Shown here: positions 52,580 through 61,438 of the stretch, piece by piece
Layout of the letters: each line of letters starts with the position of its first letter
How positions within the stretch are numbered: the first letter of the stretch is position 1
Source: Bog-473 sp963777485
GTDB taxonomy: Bacteria > Actinomycetota > Acidimicrobiia > Acidimicrobiales > RAAP-2
DNA: 64,000 nt
Reading direction: 5' to 3'
Assembly: GCA_963777485.1 (NCBI GenBank)
Contig: CAVZQP010000001.1
Location: 558,001-622,000 of the forward strand
The notes under the pieces: generated by a model
Told to the model about the DNA's origin: nothing
The model's input: the letters and a program-made list of their open reading frames with translations, nothing else
Databases searched by the model: none
Translations under genes and position numbers: made by a program

Positions 52580-53320
52580 ATGCCATTCGAACTTGAGGCG
52601 ACGTTCGGCGACGACTACCTGTACTTCTACGCGGAGTCCATCGACGACGCCCACTCTGACACCGACACGTCGGAGATCCTGCGGGTGCTCGACCTGCCGA
52701 AGGGTTCGCACATTCTCGATGCGCCGTGTGGTCACGGCAGGATCTCGCGGCGACTGGCCGCCGCCGGCATGGTCGTCACCGGTGTCGACCTCACGCCCGC
52801 CTACATCGAACATGCTCGCGCCGACCCGAGGCTCGTCCCGGACGCGGTCGACTACCGCGTGGGCGACCTCCGTGCCCTCCCAGTCGACGGTCCCTTCGAC
52901 GCGGTGGTGTGCTGGCTGAATTCCTTCGGCTACTACGACGACGTCGACTGCCACCGAGTGCTGGAAGAGTTCCACCGGGTCTTGCGTCCCGGCGGCGTCG
53001 TCACCATCGACACCCTGCACCACGACGGCGGCGTGCGGCACTACACCCCGGCCCCCGACGCCGTCGCGGTGCAGCTCGGCGACGACACGATGATCGAGCT
53101 CTGGACGTTCGACCCGGTGTCGGGGCGGATGAACATCGAACGGACAGCACATCGAGAGGGTGAGGTGCGGCACGCGTCGTACTTCGTGCGGCTCCCGACC
53201 CCACCCGAGTGGGTGGTCTGGCTCGAGGCGGCGGGCTTTCGTGACGTGCGCTTCCAGGCGGGAGGCGGCGGTCCGCTCGAGGTCGACAGCTGGGAGATGG
53301 TCGTCGTGGCGACGGCATGA
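52580..53320 (+). CDS. class I SAM-dependent methyltransferase
   Basis: 246 residues from ATG 52580. SHILDAPCGHGRISRRLAAA (near residue 45) is motif I and TGVDLTPAYIEHAR the next, with VGDLRALPVDGPFDAVVCWL forming motifs II-III. The C-terminal half is an extra beta-rich part seen in Methyltransf_25/11 enzymes. Divergent from the thioesterase, with 32 nt between the two starts. Acceptor unknown; possibly tied to the thioesterase only by position. Confidence 0.85.
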   Translation: MPFELEATFGDDYLYFYAESIDDAHSDTDTSEILRVLDLPKGSHILDAPCGHGRISRRLAAAGMVVTGVDLTPAYIEHARADPRLVPDAVDYRVGDLRALPVDGPFDAVVCWLNSFGYYDDVDCHRVLEEFHRVLRPGGVVTIDTLHHDGGVRHYTPAPDAVAVQLGDDTMIELWTFDPVSGRMNIERTAHREGEVRHASYFVRLPTPPEWVVWLEAAGFRDVRFQAGGGGPLEVDSWEMVVVATA

Positions 53321-53481
53321 GGCCCGGCCGCCGGAACATGGTGAGGTGGAGCCGGGCGGTGGGCCCCCCGAGAGGGGGCCGCCGAATGGCCGTCCGGGCA
53401 CAGAGGCTGGTGACACGGCGGTCGACGACCGATCTCGGGAAGGCCCAGGCCGGGGCGGAGCGAACCGCATGAGCTGTCGGG

Positions 53482-53497
53482 CCGACCGGCCGGTCGG
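53482..53497. promoter_or_regulatory. 16-bp perfect palindrome overlapping the HMGCS/DUF35 promoter
   Basis: CCGACCGGCCGGTCGG is a perfect palindrome lying directly before TAGAAC (53499-53504) and 14 nt before the ATG. Its place over the presumed RNA-polymerase site suggests repression by a dimeric regulator such as TetR. Regulator unidentified. Confidence 0.5.
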
Positions 53498-53498
53498 G

Positions 53499-53504
53499 TA
53501 GAAC
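53499..53504 (+). promoter_or_regulatory. -10-like box (TAGAAC) before the HMGCS/DUF35 gene
   Basis: TAGAAC ends 7 nt before ATG 53512. As at other genes here this spacing suggests a leaderless mRNA; the last base departs from T. Confidence 0.4.
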
Positions 53505-53511
53505 GACTGTC

Positions 53512-54993
53512 ATGACGGCAGGGATCGCGGCGTGGGGGAGCTACCTGCCCTACTGGCGGCTCCAACGTTCGGCCATCGGCGCCGTGCTCGGGAGCGGCGG
53601 TGGGCGCGGGACGCGGGCGGTGGCGTCCTACGACGAGGACACGACGACCCTGGGGGCCGAGGCGGGTCGGCGGGCGCTGGCCGTGGGGCCGGGGGCGGGA
53701 GCGGTGCAGGACCTGTTCCTGTCGACGCCGGACCCCGGGTATCTCGACAAGACGAGCGCCACGACGGTGCACGCGGCGCTGGGGCTGGGGCGGGGTTGTG
53801 GCGCGTACGACTTCGCAGGGTCGTCGCGCTCGGCGGTGGCGACCCTGCTGCAGGCGCTCGTCGGCGCGGCCGGCGGCCGCGCGACGATGGCAGTGGTCTC
53901 GGACCTGCGCACCGGCCTGGCCGGCTCGGCCGAGGAGCGCGACAGCGGCGACGGCGCCGCTGCGTTCGTGTGTGCGTCGGACGGCGCAGTGGCCGAGCTG
54001 ATCGGGCGCGGTGCGGCGAGCGACGAGTTCCTCGACCGCTGGCGGGTACCCGGTGAGGCCGACTCCCACGTCTGGGAGGAGCGTTTCGGCGAGGGGCTCT
54101 ACGGGCCCCTGGCCCGGGAGGCCTTCGCTGCTGCGTTGAAGGACGCCGGACTGGCCGAGGGCGACATCGACCACGCCGTCGTGACGGGGCTGCACGCGCG
54201 GGCGGCCAAGGCCGCCGCGAACGGGTTGGGGGTGCGCGACGGGGTCCTGGCGCCGGACCTGCTCGGGTCGGTCGGGAACCTGGGCGCGGCGCACGCCGCG
54301 GTCGCGCTGTGCGACGTGCTGGACCGAGCGGAGGCGGGCCAGGTCATCGTGGTGCTGTCGCTGGCCGACGGGTCCGATGCCTTCGTGCTGCGGACGACGC
54401 CTTCGTTGGTCGACGCGCAGCGGGCGCGGGCCGAGGCCGGTGTGCCGTCCGTGGCGGAGCAGGTGGCGGCGGGTCGCGACGACCTCACCTATGCCTCGTT
54501 CCTGACCTGGCGTTCACAACTGCACCGAGAGCCGCCGCGCCGGCCCGACCCCGAGCGGCCGGGTGCGCCGACCGTGCACCGCTCCGAGGAGTGGAAGTAC
54601 GCGTTCTCGGCGAGCCGGTGCACGGCGTGCGGTTTCCGCCACATGCCGCCCACGCGGGCCTGCCTCAACTGCCACGCCATCGACCAGATGCAGCCCGAGC
54701 GCCTGGCCGACACCCCGGGCACCGTTGCCACGTTCACCATCGACCACCTGGCGTTCTCGCTGTCGCCGCCGGTGATCGGCGTCATCATCGACTTCGACGG
54801 CGGCGGGCGGTTCCGTTGCGAGCTGACCGACGCCCGGCCCGACGAGCTCTCGATCGGCGACCGGGTGTCGATGACGTTCCGGCGCGTGTGGACGGCCCAG
54901 GGCGTGCACAATTACTTCTGGAAGGCCCGGCCGCTGGCCGGCGCGGTGGGCGGCAGCGCCGGGGGCGACGGGGCCGTGGAGCGAGGAGAGTAG
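53512..54993 (+). CDS. HMG-CoA-synthase-like protein fused to a DUF35 zinc-ribbon/OB domain
   Basis: 493 residues. The first 330 follow the archaeal-type 3-hydroxy-3-methylglutaryl-CoA synthase fold (start GIAAWGSYLPYWRL), but the segment that normally holds the catalytic Cys reads YDFAGSSRSAVATLLQ, with no Cys; the VVTGLHARAAKAA part keeps a His. The last 150 residues are DUF35: CTACGFRHMPPTRACLNC is the zinc ribbon, followed by an OB fold. DUF35 in archaea bridges a thiolase and HMG-CoA synthase; here the next gene is a thiolase 9 nt on. Probable role: acyl-CoA condensation or retro-aldol step with that thiolase; not classic HMG-CoA synthesis. Confidence 0.85.
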   Translation: MTAGIAAWGSYLPYWRLQRSAIGAVLGSGGGRGTRAVASYDEDTTTLGAEAGRRALAVGPGAGAVQDLFLSTPDPGYLDKTSATTVHAALGLGRGCGAYDFAGSSRSAVATLLQALVGAAGGRATMAVVSDLRTGLAGSAEERDSGDGAAAFVCASDGAVAELIGRGAASDEFLDRWRVPGEADSHVWEERFGEGLYGPLAREAFAAALKDAGLAEGDIDHAVVTGLHARAAKAAANGLGVRDGVLAPDLLGSVGNLGAAHAAVALCDVLDRAEAGQVIVVLSLADGSDAFVLRTTPSLVDAQRARAEAGVPSVAEQVAAGRDDLTYASFLTWRSQLHREPPRRPDPERPGAPTVHRSEEWKYAFSASRCTACGFRHMPPTRACLNCHAIDQMQPERLADTPGTVATFTIDHLAFSLSPPVIGVIIDFDGGGRFRCELTDARPDELSIGDRVSMTFRRVWTAQGVHNYFWKARPLAGAVGGSAGGDGAVERGE

Positions 54994-55002
54994 GACAGGA
55001 TC

Positions 55003-56202
55003 ATGGGCAGCAGCGGCATTCGAGACCAGGTCGCGATCATCGGGATGGGCTGCACGCGCTTCGGCGAGCTGTGGGACAAGGGGGTCGACGACCTCCTGAC
55101 CGAGGCGGCGACCGAGGCGGCGGCGTCGGCCGGGATGTCTATCCACGACATCGACGCGTTCTGGCTCGGCACCATGACGTCGGGCGTCTGCGGCGTCACG
55201 TTGTCGCGGCCGTTGAAGCTCGACTACAAGCCGGTGACGCGGGTCGAGAACTACTGCGCCACGGGTTCGGAGGCGTTCCGCAACGCCTGCTACGCCGTGG
55301 CGTCGGGCGCCTACGACGTCGCCATGGCCATCGGGGTGGAGAAGCTCAAGGACACCGGGTACTCGGGCCTGACCGGGATCCGCGCCGTGGGCGACGGCAC
55401 CGACCCGGGCCTCTCGTCGCCCGCGGCGTTCTCGTTCCTGGCGCCGTCGTACGCGCACAAGTACGGGGTCGACCGCGACCAGCTCAAGGAGGTCATGGGC
55501 CGGATCGCGTACAAGAACCACCAGAACGGGGCGCTAAACCCGCGGGCGCAGTTCCAGAAGGAAGTCTCGATGGAGACGATCGCGAAGGCGCCGCTGGTGG
55601 CGGGCGACCTCGGGGTGTTCGACTGCAGCGGCGTCTCCGACGGCTCGGCGGCGGCGGTGATCTGCCGGGCGGAGGACGCGGCGAAGTACTGCGCCAACCC
55701 CTTGTACGTCAAGGCGCTGTCGTTCGTGGCGGGCCCGGCGGCCGGCCCGATCGACCCGGAGTACGACTACACGACGTTCGAGGAGGTTGTCCGCTCGGCC
55801 GAGGACGCCTACGCGCAGGCGGGCGTGACCGAGCCGCGGACCCAGCTGGCCATGGCCGAGGTGCACGACTGCTTCACCCCGACCGAACTGGTGCTGATGG
55901 AGGACTTGGGCTTCGCCGAGCGGGGCACGGCGTGGAAGGAGGTGCTCGAGGGCACCTTCGACCGCGACGGCGACCTGCCCGTCAACCCCGACGGCGGGCT
56001 CAAGAGCTTCGGGCACCCGATCGGGGCCTCGGGCCTGCGCATGCTCTTCGAGTGCTGGCTGCAGTTGCGCGGCGAGGCGCCGCCGGAGCGCCAGATCAAC
56101 ACGGTCGGGCCGGGCCGCACGCTGGGGCTGACGCACAACCTGGGCGGCGCGCCGGGCGAGGGCGTCAGTTTCGTCGGCATCGTCGGCACCGAGCCCGGCT
56201 GA
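55003..56202 (+). CDS. SCP2/lipid-transfer-type thiolase
   Basis: 399 residues. Nucleophile in VENYCATGSEAFRNACYAVA; AEVHDCFTPTELVLMEDLG contains the HDCF motif whose Cys serves as catalytic base in SCP2-type thiolases; GHPIGASGLRML carries His. The usual second CxG near the end is replaced by GGAPGEG, as in this branch. Such enzymes act on 3-ketoacyl-CoA of sterol, branched or long chains. Sits between the HMGCS/DUF35 fusion and an acyl-CoA dehydrogenase, overlapping the latter by one base. Confidence 0.88.
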   Translation: MGSSGIRDQVAIIGMGCTRFGELWDKGVDDLLTEAATEAAASAGMSIHDIDAFWLGTMTSGVCGVTLSRPLKLDYKPVTRVENYCATGSEAFRNACYAVASGAYDVAMAIGVEKLKDTGYSGLTGIRAVGDGTDPGLSSPAAFSFLAPSYAHKYGVDRDQLKEVMGRIAYKNHQNGALNPRAQFQKEVSMETIAKAPLVAGDLGVFDCSGVSDGSAAAVICRAEDAAKYCANPLYVKALSFVAGPAAGPIDPEYDYTTFEEVVRSAEDAYAQAGVTEPRTQLAMAEVHDCFTPTELVLMEDLGFAERGTAWKEVLEGTFDRDGDLPVNPDGGLKSFGHPIGASGLRMLFECWLQLRGEAPPERQINTVGPGRTLGLTHNLGGAPGEGVSFVGIVGTEPG

Positions 56203-57428
56203 TGAGCGAGGCGGGGGCTGCGGGCACCGACCTGCTGGCCGAGACCGACGACCAGGCATCGTTGCGCCAGCTGGCGCGCGACGTGGCCGAACGCGAGGTG
56301 GCGCCGCGGGCGCACCAGGCCGACGAGGACGGCGTCGTGCCGGCGGAGGTGCGCAAGGCGCTGGCCGCGGCCGACCTGCTGCGCATCACGGTGGGGGAGC
56401 AGTGGGGCGGCATGGGGCTGGGCGACGTCGAGGCGTCGATCGTGTTGGAGGAGATCGCCCGGGCCGACGTGTCCTCGGCCATCTGCTGCCAGCTGACGTT
56501 CAACGGTCCGCCGCGGGGGATCGAGCACCTGGGCCCCGACGCGATGAAGGAGCGCTGGCTGCCGGCGTGCGCCGACGGGGACGCGCTGATCAGCATCGGC
56601 ATCACCGAGCCCGACGCCGGCTCGGCCGTGCAGAACATGCGCGCCGCGCTGGTCGAGGACGGGCCGGGGCGCTGGCGGCTCAACGCCTACAAGAACTACT
56701 CGACCCTCGGCGACGTGGCCCAGGGCGTGCTCGTGTGGTGCCGCTGGCCGGGCGGCGAGGGCGCGAAGGGGATCGGCGCGGTGATCGTGCCGATGGATCG
56801 GGAGGGCGTGTCGGTCACGGGGCGGCACAAGGGGATGGGGATCCACGCCGCGACCGAGGCCGAGCTGGCGTTCGACGGCGTGGAGATCCGCGAGGACGAC
56901 GTGCTGATCGCGGGGAAGCCCTCTGACACCTCCGCGTTCAAGCTCTTGCTCTCGCACCTGAACCACGAGCGCTGCGGCAACGCGTCCATGTGCGTCGGCG
57001 CCGCGCAGGGCGCACTCGAGCACGCGGTCCGCTACATGAACGAGCGGGTCATCGGGGGCCGGCCGCTGGCCGAGCTGCAGGGGCTGCAATGGAAGCTCGC
57101 CGACATGGCGGTGCAACTCGAAGGGGCGCGGCTGTTGCTGGCGCGGGCGGTGCGGATGGCGGGGCCGGGCGGGACGCCCCCGGCGTTGGAGACGGCAATT
57201 GCGAAGACGGCCGCGAACCTGGCGGCGAAGTTCGTGTGCGACGAGGCCATGCAGATCCACGGCGGCTACGGCTATTCACGCGAGTACCCCGTCGAACGCG
57301 CCTACCGCGACATCCGCGGCCTGTGCTTCGGGGCCGGGACGGTCGAGGCGCAGAAGAACTACATCGGCCTGCGGGTGGCCGGCGGGGCGCGTACCGGGTC
57401 GCCGGGGTGGAGGGACCCGCTGGCGTAG
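56202..57428 (+). CDS. acyl-CoA dehydrogenase
   Basis: 408 residues from ATG, joined to the thiolase stop (TGATG). SIGITEPDAGSAVQNMRAAL is the substrate/FAD signature, VGAAQGALEHAVRYMNERVI the helix after it, and MQIHGGYGYSREYPVERAYR with DIRGLCFGAGTVEAQKNYIG the C-terminal FAD-binding and dimer region. The catalytic Glu is not obvious in the AYRDIRG loop, but the position varies between subfamilies. With the thiolase and HMGCS/DUF35 genes it makes a three-gene beta-oxidation-like operon. Confidence 0.93.
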   Translation: MSEAGAAGTDLLAETDDQASLRQLARDVAEREVAPRAHQADEDGVVPAEVRKALAAADLLRITVGEQWGGMGLGDVEASIVLEEIARADVSSAICCQLTFNGPPRGIEHLGPDAMKERWLPACADGDALISIGITEPDAGSAVQNMRAALVEDGPGRWRLNAYKNYSTLGDVAQGVLVWCRWPGGEGAKGIGAVIVPMDREGVSVTGRHKGMGIHAATEAELAFDGVEIREDDVLIAGKPSDTSAFKLLLSHLNHERCGNASMCVGAAQGALEHAVRYMNERVIGGRPLAELQGLQWKLADMAVQLEGARLLLARAVRMAGPGGTPPALETAIAKTAANLAAKFVCDEAMQIHGGYGYSREYPVERAYRDIRGLCFGAGTVEAQKNYIGLRVAGGARTGSPGWRDPLA

Positions 57429-57572
57429 GGGCCTGGCCCAGCCAATAGGGGTTTCAAAAGGTCCTCGAGCCCTTGATCTCCCAATGTCACGGGCGTGCAA
57501 CACCGTTGTCTCAAGATGACGATGGGCGCACCAGCGTGGGGCAGTGGCAGAACCGATGGGGAGGTACGGCGA

Positions 57573-59549
57573 ATGCGGTCTTCGATGCGTGGCTTGACGG
57601 TTGTCTGCGCGGTGGCGATGTTGTCGCTCCCGCTGGCGTTGGTAGAAGCAGGCGGCGCGCAAGCCGCCGGGCCGCACGGCCTGACGGTGCCCGCGCAGGT
57701 GAGTGCCTCCAACTGGTCGACCGTCCCCAATGCGGTATCGACCGCCCCGGCGCCGTTCGCGGGGACCCTCTCCTGTGTCACGGCGGCGTTCTGCATGAAG
57801 GTTGGGGGTCCGCTCCTCTTGGCGCCCAGCTACCAGGCACAGACCTGGAACGGAAGCACCTGGGGGCCACTGCTGACGCTTCCGACGGTGACGGGTGCCA
57901 CGGGCACTCCCAACCTCGACGACGTCTCCTGTGTCACCACCTCGTTCTGCGTCGCGGTGGGGGGTGCTCCGTTCTCCGGAGGAAGCTCGCCGCTCATCGA
58001 ACAGTGGAACGGCACCTCCTGGTCGATCGTCCTGGTGAACGCATCAACGACGACCGGCGAGACGCTCACCGGCGTCTCGTGCATATCCGTCTCGTGGTGC
58101 ATGGCAGGCGGCATCTCTCCCAGTGGCCCGGTCACCGAGCAGTGGAACGGCTCGTCTTGGACCATGACGAGCCTGCCGCTGCCCACCGGCGCCTCATCAG
58201 CGACCGCGTTGGGCCTGTCCTGCGGCGCGCCGACTTCGTGCATGTTGGTCGGGGTCAAGAGCGTGAGCAGTACCAACCAACCGCTGGCGGAGTTCTGGAA
58301 CGGCTCGGGCTGGACGTCGACGACGGTGCCACTCGTCTCCGGGTCAACCGGCTACTTCACCGCCGTGTCGTGTGCCGGCCTCGCCTTCTGCGCAGCAGTC
58401 GGCGCCAACAGCCAGGGAACCACCCAGATCAACCTGGCGGAAACCTGGTCCGGCTCGGCTTGGAACCAGTTCGCAACGCCGAGCCCAGCGACCACCAGCA
58501 ACACTCTCTACGGCATCAGCTGCTTCAGCGCGACCTCGTGCGCGGCGGTGGGCGCTGCACCCAACTCGGGAGCCACGGCGACCGTTTCCCAGGTCCTGAC
58601 CTACGACGGACAGGCCTGGCACATGGTGGCACCACCGAACCCGGCCGGCGCGACCACGACCATTCTCACCGGCGTCTCGTGCCTGACCGACTGGGCCTGC
58701 ATGGGGAGCGGGGTTTCGGTAACCGGGTCGGTCATCACGACCTATGACCTGATGGCCCCCATTGCCCGCAGCGGCTATCGCTTCGTGGCCTCAGACGGCG
58801 GCATCTTCAACTACGGGCCGGGCGCGCCCTTCCTGGGTTCCCTGGGCGCGACGCGGTTGAACGCCCCGATCGTGGGCATGGCGACGATGCCCGCGGGTGA
58901 CGGCTACTACCTGGTCGCCTCCGACGGGGGCGTCTTCAACTACGGCTCGGCCCTCTTCTACGGCTCGATGGGCGGCAAGCCTCTCAACAAGCCCATCGTG
59001 GGCATCGCCGTGACGCCTGACGGGGGCGGGTACTGGCTCGTGGCATCCGACGGCGGCATCTTCGCCTTCGGCGACGCTCTCTTCTACGGCTCCATGGGCG
59101 GCCAGCCGCTCAACAAGCCCATTGTCGGGATCGCCTCCACGCCAAACGGCAACGGCTACTACGAGGTGGCCTCCGACGGCGGGATCTTCACCTTCCCGAC
59201 GCAGGGGGGCCCGCCCTTCCTGGGTTCCACCGGGGCGATCACCCTCAACAAGCCGATCGTCGGCATGGCGGTGACCCCCGCGGGCCAGTACTACCTCGTG
59301 GCCTCTGACGGTGGGATCTTCTCCTTCCCCTCGAACCCCTCGGGCCCGCCCTTCTTCGGCTCCACCGGTGCGATCAAGCTCAACCAGCCCGTCATCGGCA
59401 TGAGCATCGCCAACGGCGGGACGGGCTACTACCTCGGTGCCGCCGACGGCGGCATCTTCAGCTTCCCGAGCGGCGCCAGCGGCCCCGCCTTCTACGGCTC
59501 ACGTGGGGGCCAGCCGCTCAACAAGCCGATCGTGGGGATCTCGGGCTAG
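57573..59549 (+). CDS. large secreted repeat protein (Cys-pair repeats plus six 'VASDGGIF' repeats)
   Basis: 658 residues from ATG 57573 after GGGGAGG. The N-terminus, LTVVCAVAMLSLPLALVEAG, is a signal peptide. Residues about 60-395 contain seven repeats of about 45 residues, each with SC-x5-C (for example SCVTTSFCVAVGG) followed by a WNGSxW phrase, likely disulfide-closed beta blades. From residue about 400 to the end six repeats begin Y-x-x-VASDGGIFxxG (YWLVASDGGIFAFGDALFYG), about 42-48 residues each. No catalytic site. Probably an extracellular adhesin-like or polymer-binding protein; this is inference. A strong hairpin follows the gene. Confidence 0.8.
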   Translation: MRSSMRGLTVVCAVAMLSLPLALVEAGGAQAAGPHGLTVPAQVSASNWSTVPNAVSTAPAPFAGTLSCVTAAFCMKVGGPLLLAPSYQAQTWNGSTWGPLLTLPTVTGATGTPNLDDVSCVTTSFCVAVGGAPFSGGSSPLIEQWNGTSWSIVLVNASTTTGETLTGVSCISVSWCMAGGISPSGPVTEQWNGSSWTMTSLPLPTGASSATALGLSCGAPTSCMLVGVKSVSSTNQPLAEFWNGSGWTSTTVPLVSGSTGYFTAVSCAGLAFCAAVGANSQGTTQINLAETWSGSAWNQFATPSPATTSNTLYGISCFSATSCAAVGAAPNSGATATVSQVLTYDGQAWHMVAPPNPAGATTTILTGVSCLTDWACMGSGVSVTGSVITTYDLMAPIARSGYRFVASDGGIFNYGPGAPFLGSLGATRLNAPIVGMATMPAGDGYYLVASDGGVFNYGSALFYGSMGGKPLNKPIVGIAVTPDGGGYWLVASDGGIFAFGDALFYGSMGGQPLNKPIVGIASTPNGNGYYEVASDGGIFTFPTQGGPPFLGSTGAITLNKPIVGMAVTPAGQYYLVASDGGIFSFPSNPSGPPFFGSTGAIKLNQPVIGMSIANGGTGYYLGAADGGIFSFPSGASGPAFYGSRGGQPLNKPIVGISG

Positions 59550-59584
59550 GCCCCCTGGGGCAGCCGGGCGGGCGAGACACCAGA

Positions 59585-59616
59585 CCGCCACCGCCGTCTT
59601 CGGTCGGCGGTGGCGG
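59585..59616 (+). terminator. 12-bp perfect stem-loop after the secreted repeat gene
   Basis: CCGCCACCGCCG (59585-59596) and CGGCGGTGGCGG (59605-59616) pair perfectly around TCTTCGGT, 36 nt after the stop codon, followed by TT only. Likely an RNA 3' end or terminator, without a proper T-run. Confidence 0.5.
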
Positions 59617-59657
59617 TTCGTCCGGTTGGGGTGCTCGATTTGGGGCACCCTGGATAC

Positions 59658-60647
59658 ATGGGTGTCCGGGTGAAGCGAGGCCGCCGCCGCTGCCTCGCCG
59701 GCGGTGCCGTCGGCCTCGTGGTCGCAGCCGCGTTGTCGGTCTCGTCGGGGTGGCCCGTGTTCGGCGCGGGCGCCCACAGCGGATCCCACCGGGAGCCGGA
59801 GGCAGCGGCCCTCTCCGCCGCGACCATGTCCGGGTCGGTGCCGCCGTACGAAGTGCGGACCGAGTCGATCCGGCTCCTTGACCCCAGCCGGTCGACGCCG
59901 GCTCGCGGCGACGTGCCGGCAACCGCCGGGCGCGTGCTGGTCACCGATCTCTTCGTGCCGGTCGGCGCATCGGGCCCGCGGCCGCTCGTGGTGTTCGCCC
60001 ACGGCTGGAATAGCGACCCCGGCGTCTACGCGTCGCTGCTCGAGGAGTGGGCGGCGGCCGGGTTCGTCGTGGCCGCCCCCGTCTTCCCCGACTCGACGGA
60101 CCTCTACCCGGGGTCGCCGGTGAGCGACTACGCGGACCAGGCCCTCGACATCACGTTCGTCATCTCGTCGTTGCTGCACGATCCGGCGGTGCCGATCGAC
60201 CCGACGCGGATCGCGGTGACCGGCCACTCCGACGGCGGCACGGACGTGGCGCTGATGGCGCTCGACCCGGCTTATGCCGACGCCCGCGTGCGCGCCTACG
60301 TCTGCATGTCGGGCGAGATGCCGTCGGGCGTGGCGGCTTACGACGTCGCCACGACACCGGCCGCAGTGCTGTTCGCCGTCGGGTCGGACGACGAGTACGG
60401 CCTATACCCGTTGACGACCCAGGTGTTCCAGACGGCGCAGGCGTCCGCCAAGGCCATGCTCGTCGAGCCCGGCGGCGACCACCTCGGCTCCTTCGTGGAC
60501 GCGACGGCCGCCGCCGCGGCCATGCGCGACGCCGAGACGCGGTTCCTGGAGCTGGCGCTCGAGCCACGGGCGCCGACTTCGGCCGCGATCGACGGCGCGC
60601 TGGCCGACCCCGCCGCGGGCTCGCTCCAGGTGGTGCCCGCGTCCTGA
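59658..60647 (+). CDS. secreted alpha/beta hydrolase (PET hydrolase/chlorophyllase-like esterase)
   Basis: 329 residues from ATG 59658. CLAGGAVGLVVAAALSVSSG with preceding arginines is a signal peptide. PLVVFAHGWNSDPGVYASLL carries the oxyanion loop, AVTGHSDGGTDVAL holds the nucleophile in GHSDG, and VEPGGDHLGSFVD supplies His. The length and general layout match dienelactone-hydrolase-like esterases that act outside the cell; the true ester is unknown. Convergent with the next gene. Confidence 0.82.
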   Translation: MGVRVKRGRRRCLAGGAVGLVVAAALSVSSGWPVFGAGAHSGSHREPEAAALSAATMSGSVPPYEVRTESIRLLDPSRSTPARGDVPATAGRVLVTDLFVPVGASGPRPLVVFAHGWNSDPGVYASLLEEWAAAGFVVAAPVFPDSTDLYPGSPVSDYADQALDITFVISSLLHDPAVPIDPTRIAVTGHSDGGTDVALMALDPAYADARVRAYVCMSGEMPSGVAAYDVATTPAAVLFAVGSDDEYGLYPLTTQVFQTAQASAKAMLVEPGGDHLGSFVDATAAAAAMRDAETRFLELALEPRAPTSAAIDGALADPAAGSLQVVPAS

Positions 60648-60657
60648 AGGACGCTGT

Positions 60658-61395
60658 TCAGCAGGTCGACGAGGCCGCGGAGTAGCCGGTGCCGGTCTCG
60701 GGGTCGTCGACCTCGCCCCCACCGCCCGAGCGCAGGATGGCGCCGAAGTGCACGACGTACCACTCGCCGCGCCACGAGATGAGCGACGCGATGCCGAACG
60801 ACTTCGTGACGCCGCCCAGCTGGTACACGACGCGCGAGTTGGCGACCTCGTAGTAGCCGATCCCGTTGGCGCAGACCCCGGCGGGGATCCAGTGGGCGTA
60901 CTGCTCGGGCACCGACACCGAGACGAACGTGGCCTGGGCGGGGTCGGGGCCGAGGAGCGCGTGCGCCGCCCCGATGTCGAGGCCGTAGTCGGCGACGAGC
61001 CGGTTCTGCCAGTCCCCGGCGGGGTCGCCGATGCCCGTCTTCAGCTGGACGTAGGCCGTCTTGGGGAAGAAGGCCGGCAGGGCGGGCGTGACCGAGCCCT
61101 GCACCACGCCCTGCCACAGCGCCTGCATCTCGGCTGCGAACTGCGGGTCGGTCGAGGCCGGGAGCTGCATCGTCTGGGGCAGCGTCCCCGGATCGGTCGT
61201 CGTGGTCGTCGTCGTGCTCGAGGTGGTGGTCGTCGGGAGCGCGGTCGTCGTCGTGGTGGTGCTCGAGGTCACCGCTGCGTGCGTCGTCGGCGCCGACCGC
61301 GTCACCAGCACGGCGAGCGCGACGCCACCGCCCACCACGACGACGGCGAGCGCGGACACGACGGCCCGGCGGGTCCGGACTCGGCGCGAGGGCAT
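60658..61395 (-). CDS. membrane-anchored/secreted protein with Thr-rich linker
   Basis: 245 residues from ATG 61395 (frame open further to 61503). Basic start MPSRRVRTRR, membrane helix VVSALAVVVVGGGVALAVLV, then a low-complexity linker of Thr/Ser (for example SSTTTTTTALPTTTTSSTTT), typical of proteins crossing the wall. The exported domain (FAAEMQALWQGVVQGSVTPA onward, YWNRLVAD-like phrases and GVCANGIGYYEVANSRVVYQ) has no family I recognise. Found between a secreted hydrolase and an aldehyde dehydrogenase; function unknown. Confidence 0.7.
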   Translation of the reverse strand: MPSRRVRTRRAVVSALAVVVVGGGVALAVLVTRSAPTTHAAVTSSTTTTTTALPTTTTSSTTTTTTTDPGTLPQTMQLPASTDPQFAAEMQALWQGVVQGSVTPALPAFFPKTAYVQLKTGIGDPAGDWQNRLVADYGLDIGAAHALLGPDPAQATFVSVSVPEQYAHWIPAGVCANGIGYYEVANSRVVYQLGGVTKSFGIASLISWRGEWYVVHFGAILRSGGGGEVDDPETGTGYSAASSTC

Positions 61396-61438
61396 GCGAT
61401 GCAGGGGCCCCGGTCTCAAGGAGCGGGGCGGCGTCGTC

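Noticed and set aside
53350..53380. GC hairpin (GGCCCCC with GGGGGCC) as terminator
   Set aside because: No T-run and such G/C runs occur by chance in this DNA; kept out of the list.
54309..56201. Long frame running into the acyl-CoA dehydrogenase
   Set aside because: Before 56202 it is a wrong-frame reading of the HMGCS/DUF35 and thiolase genes.
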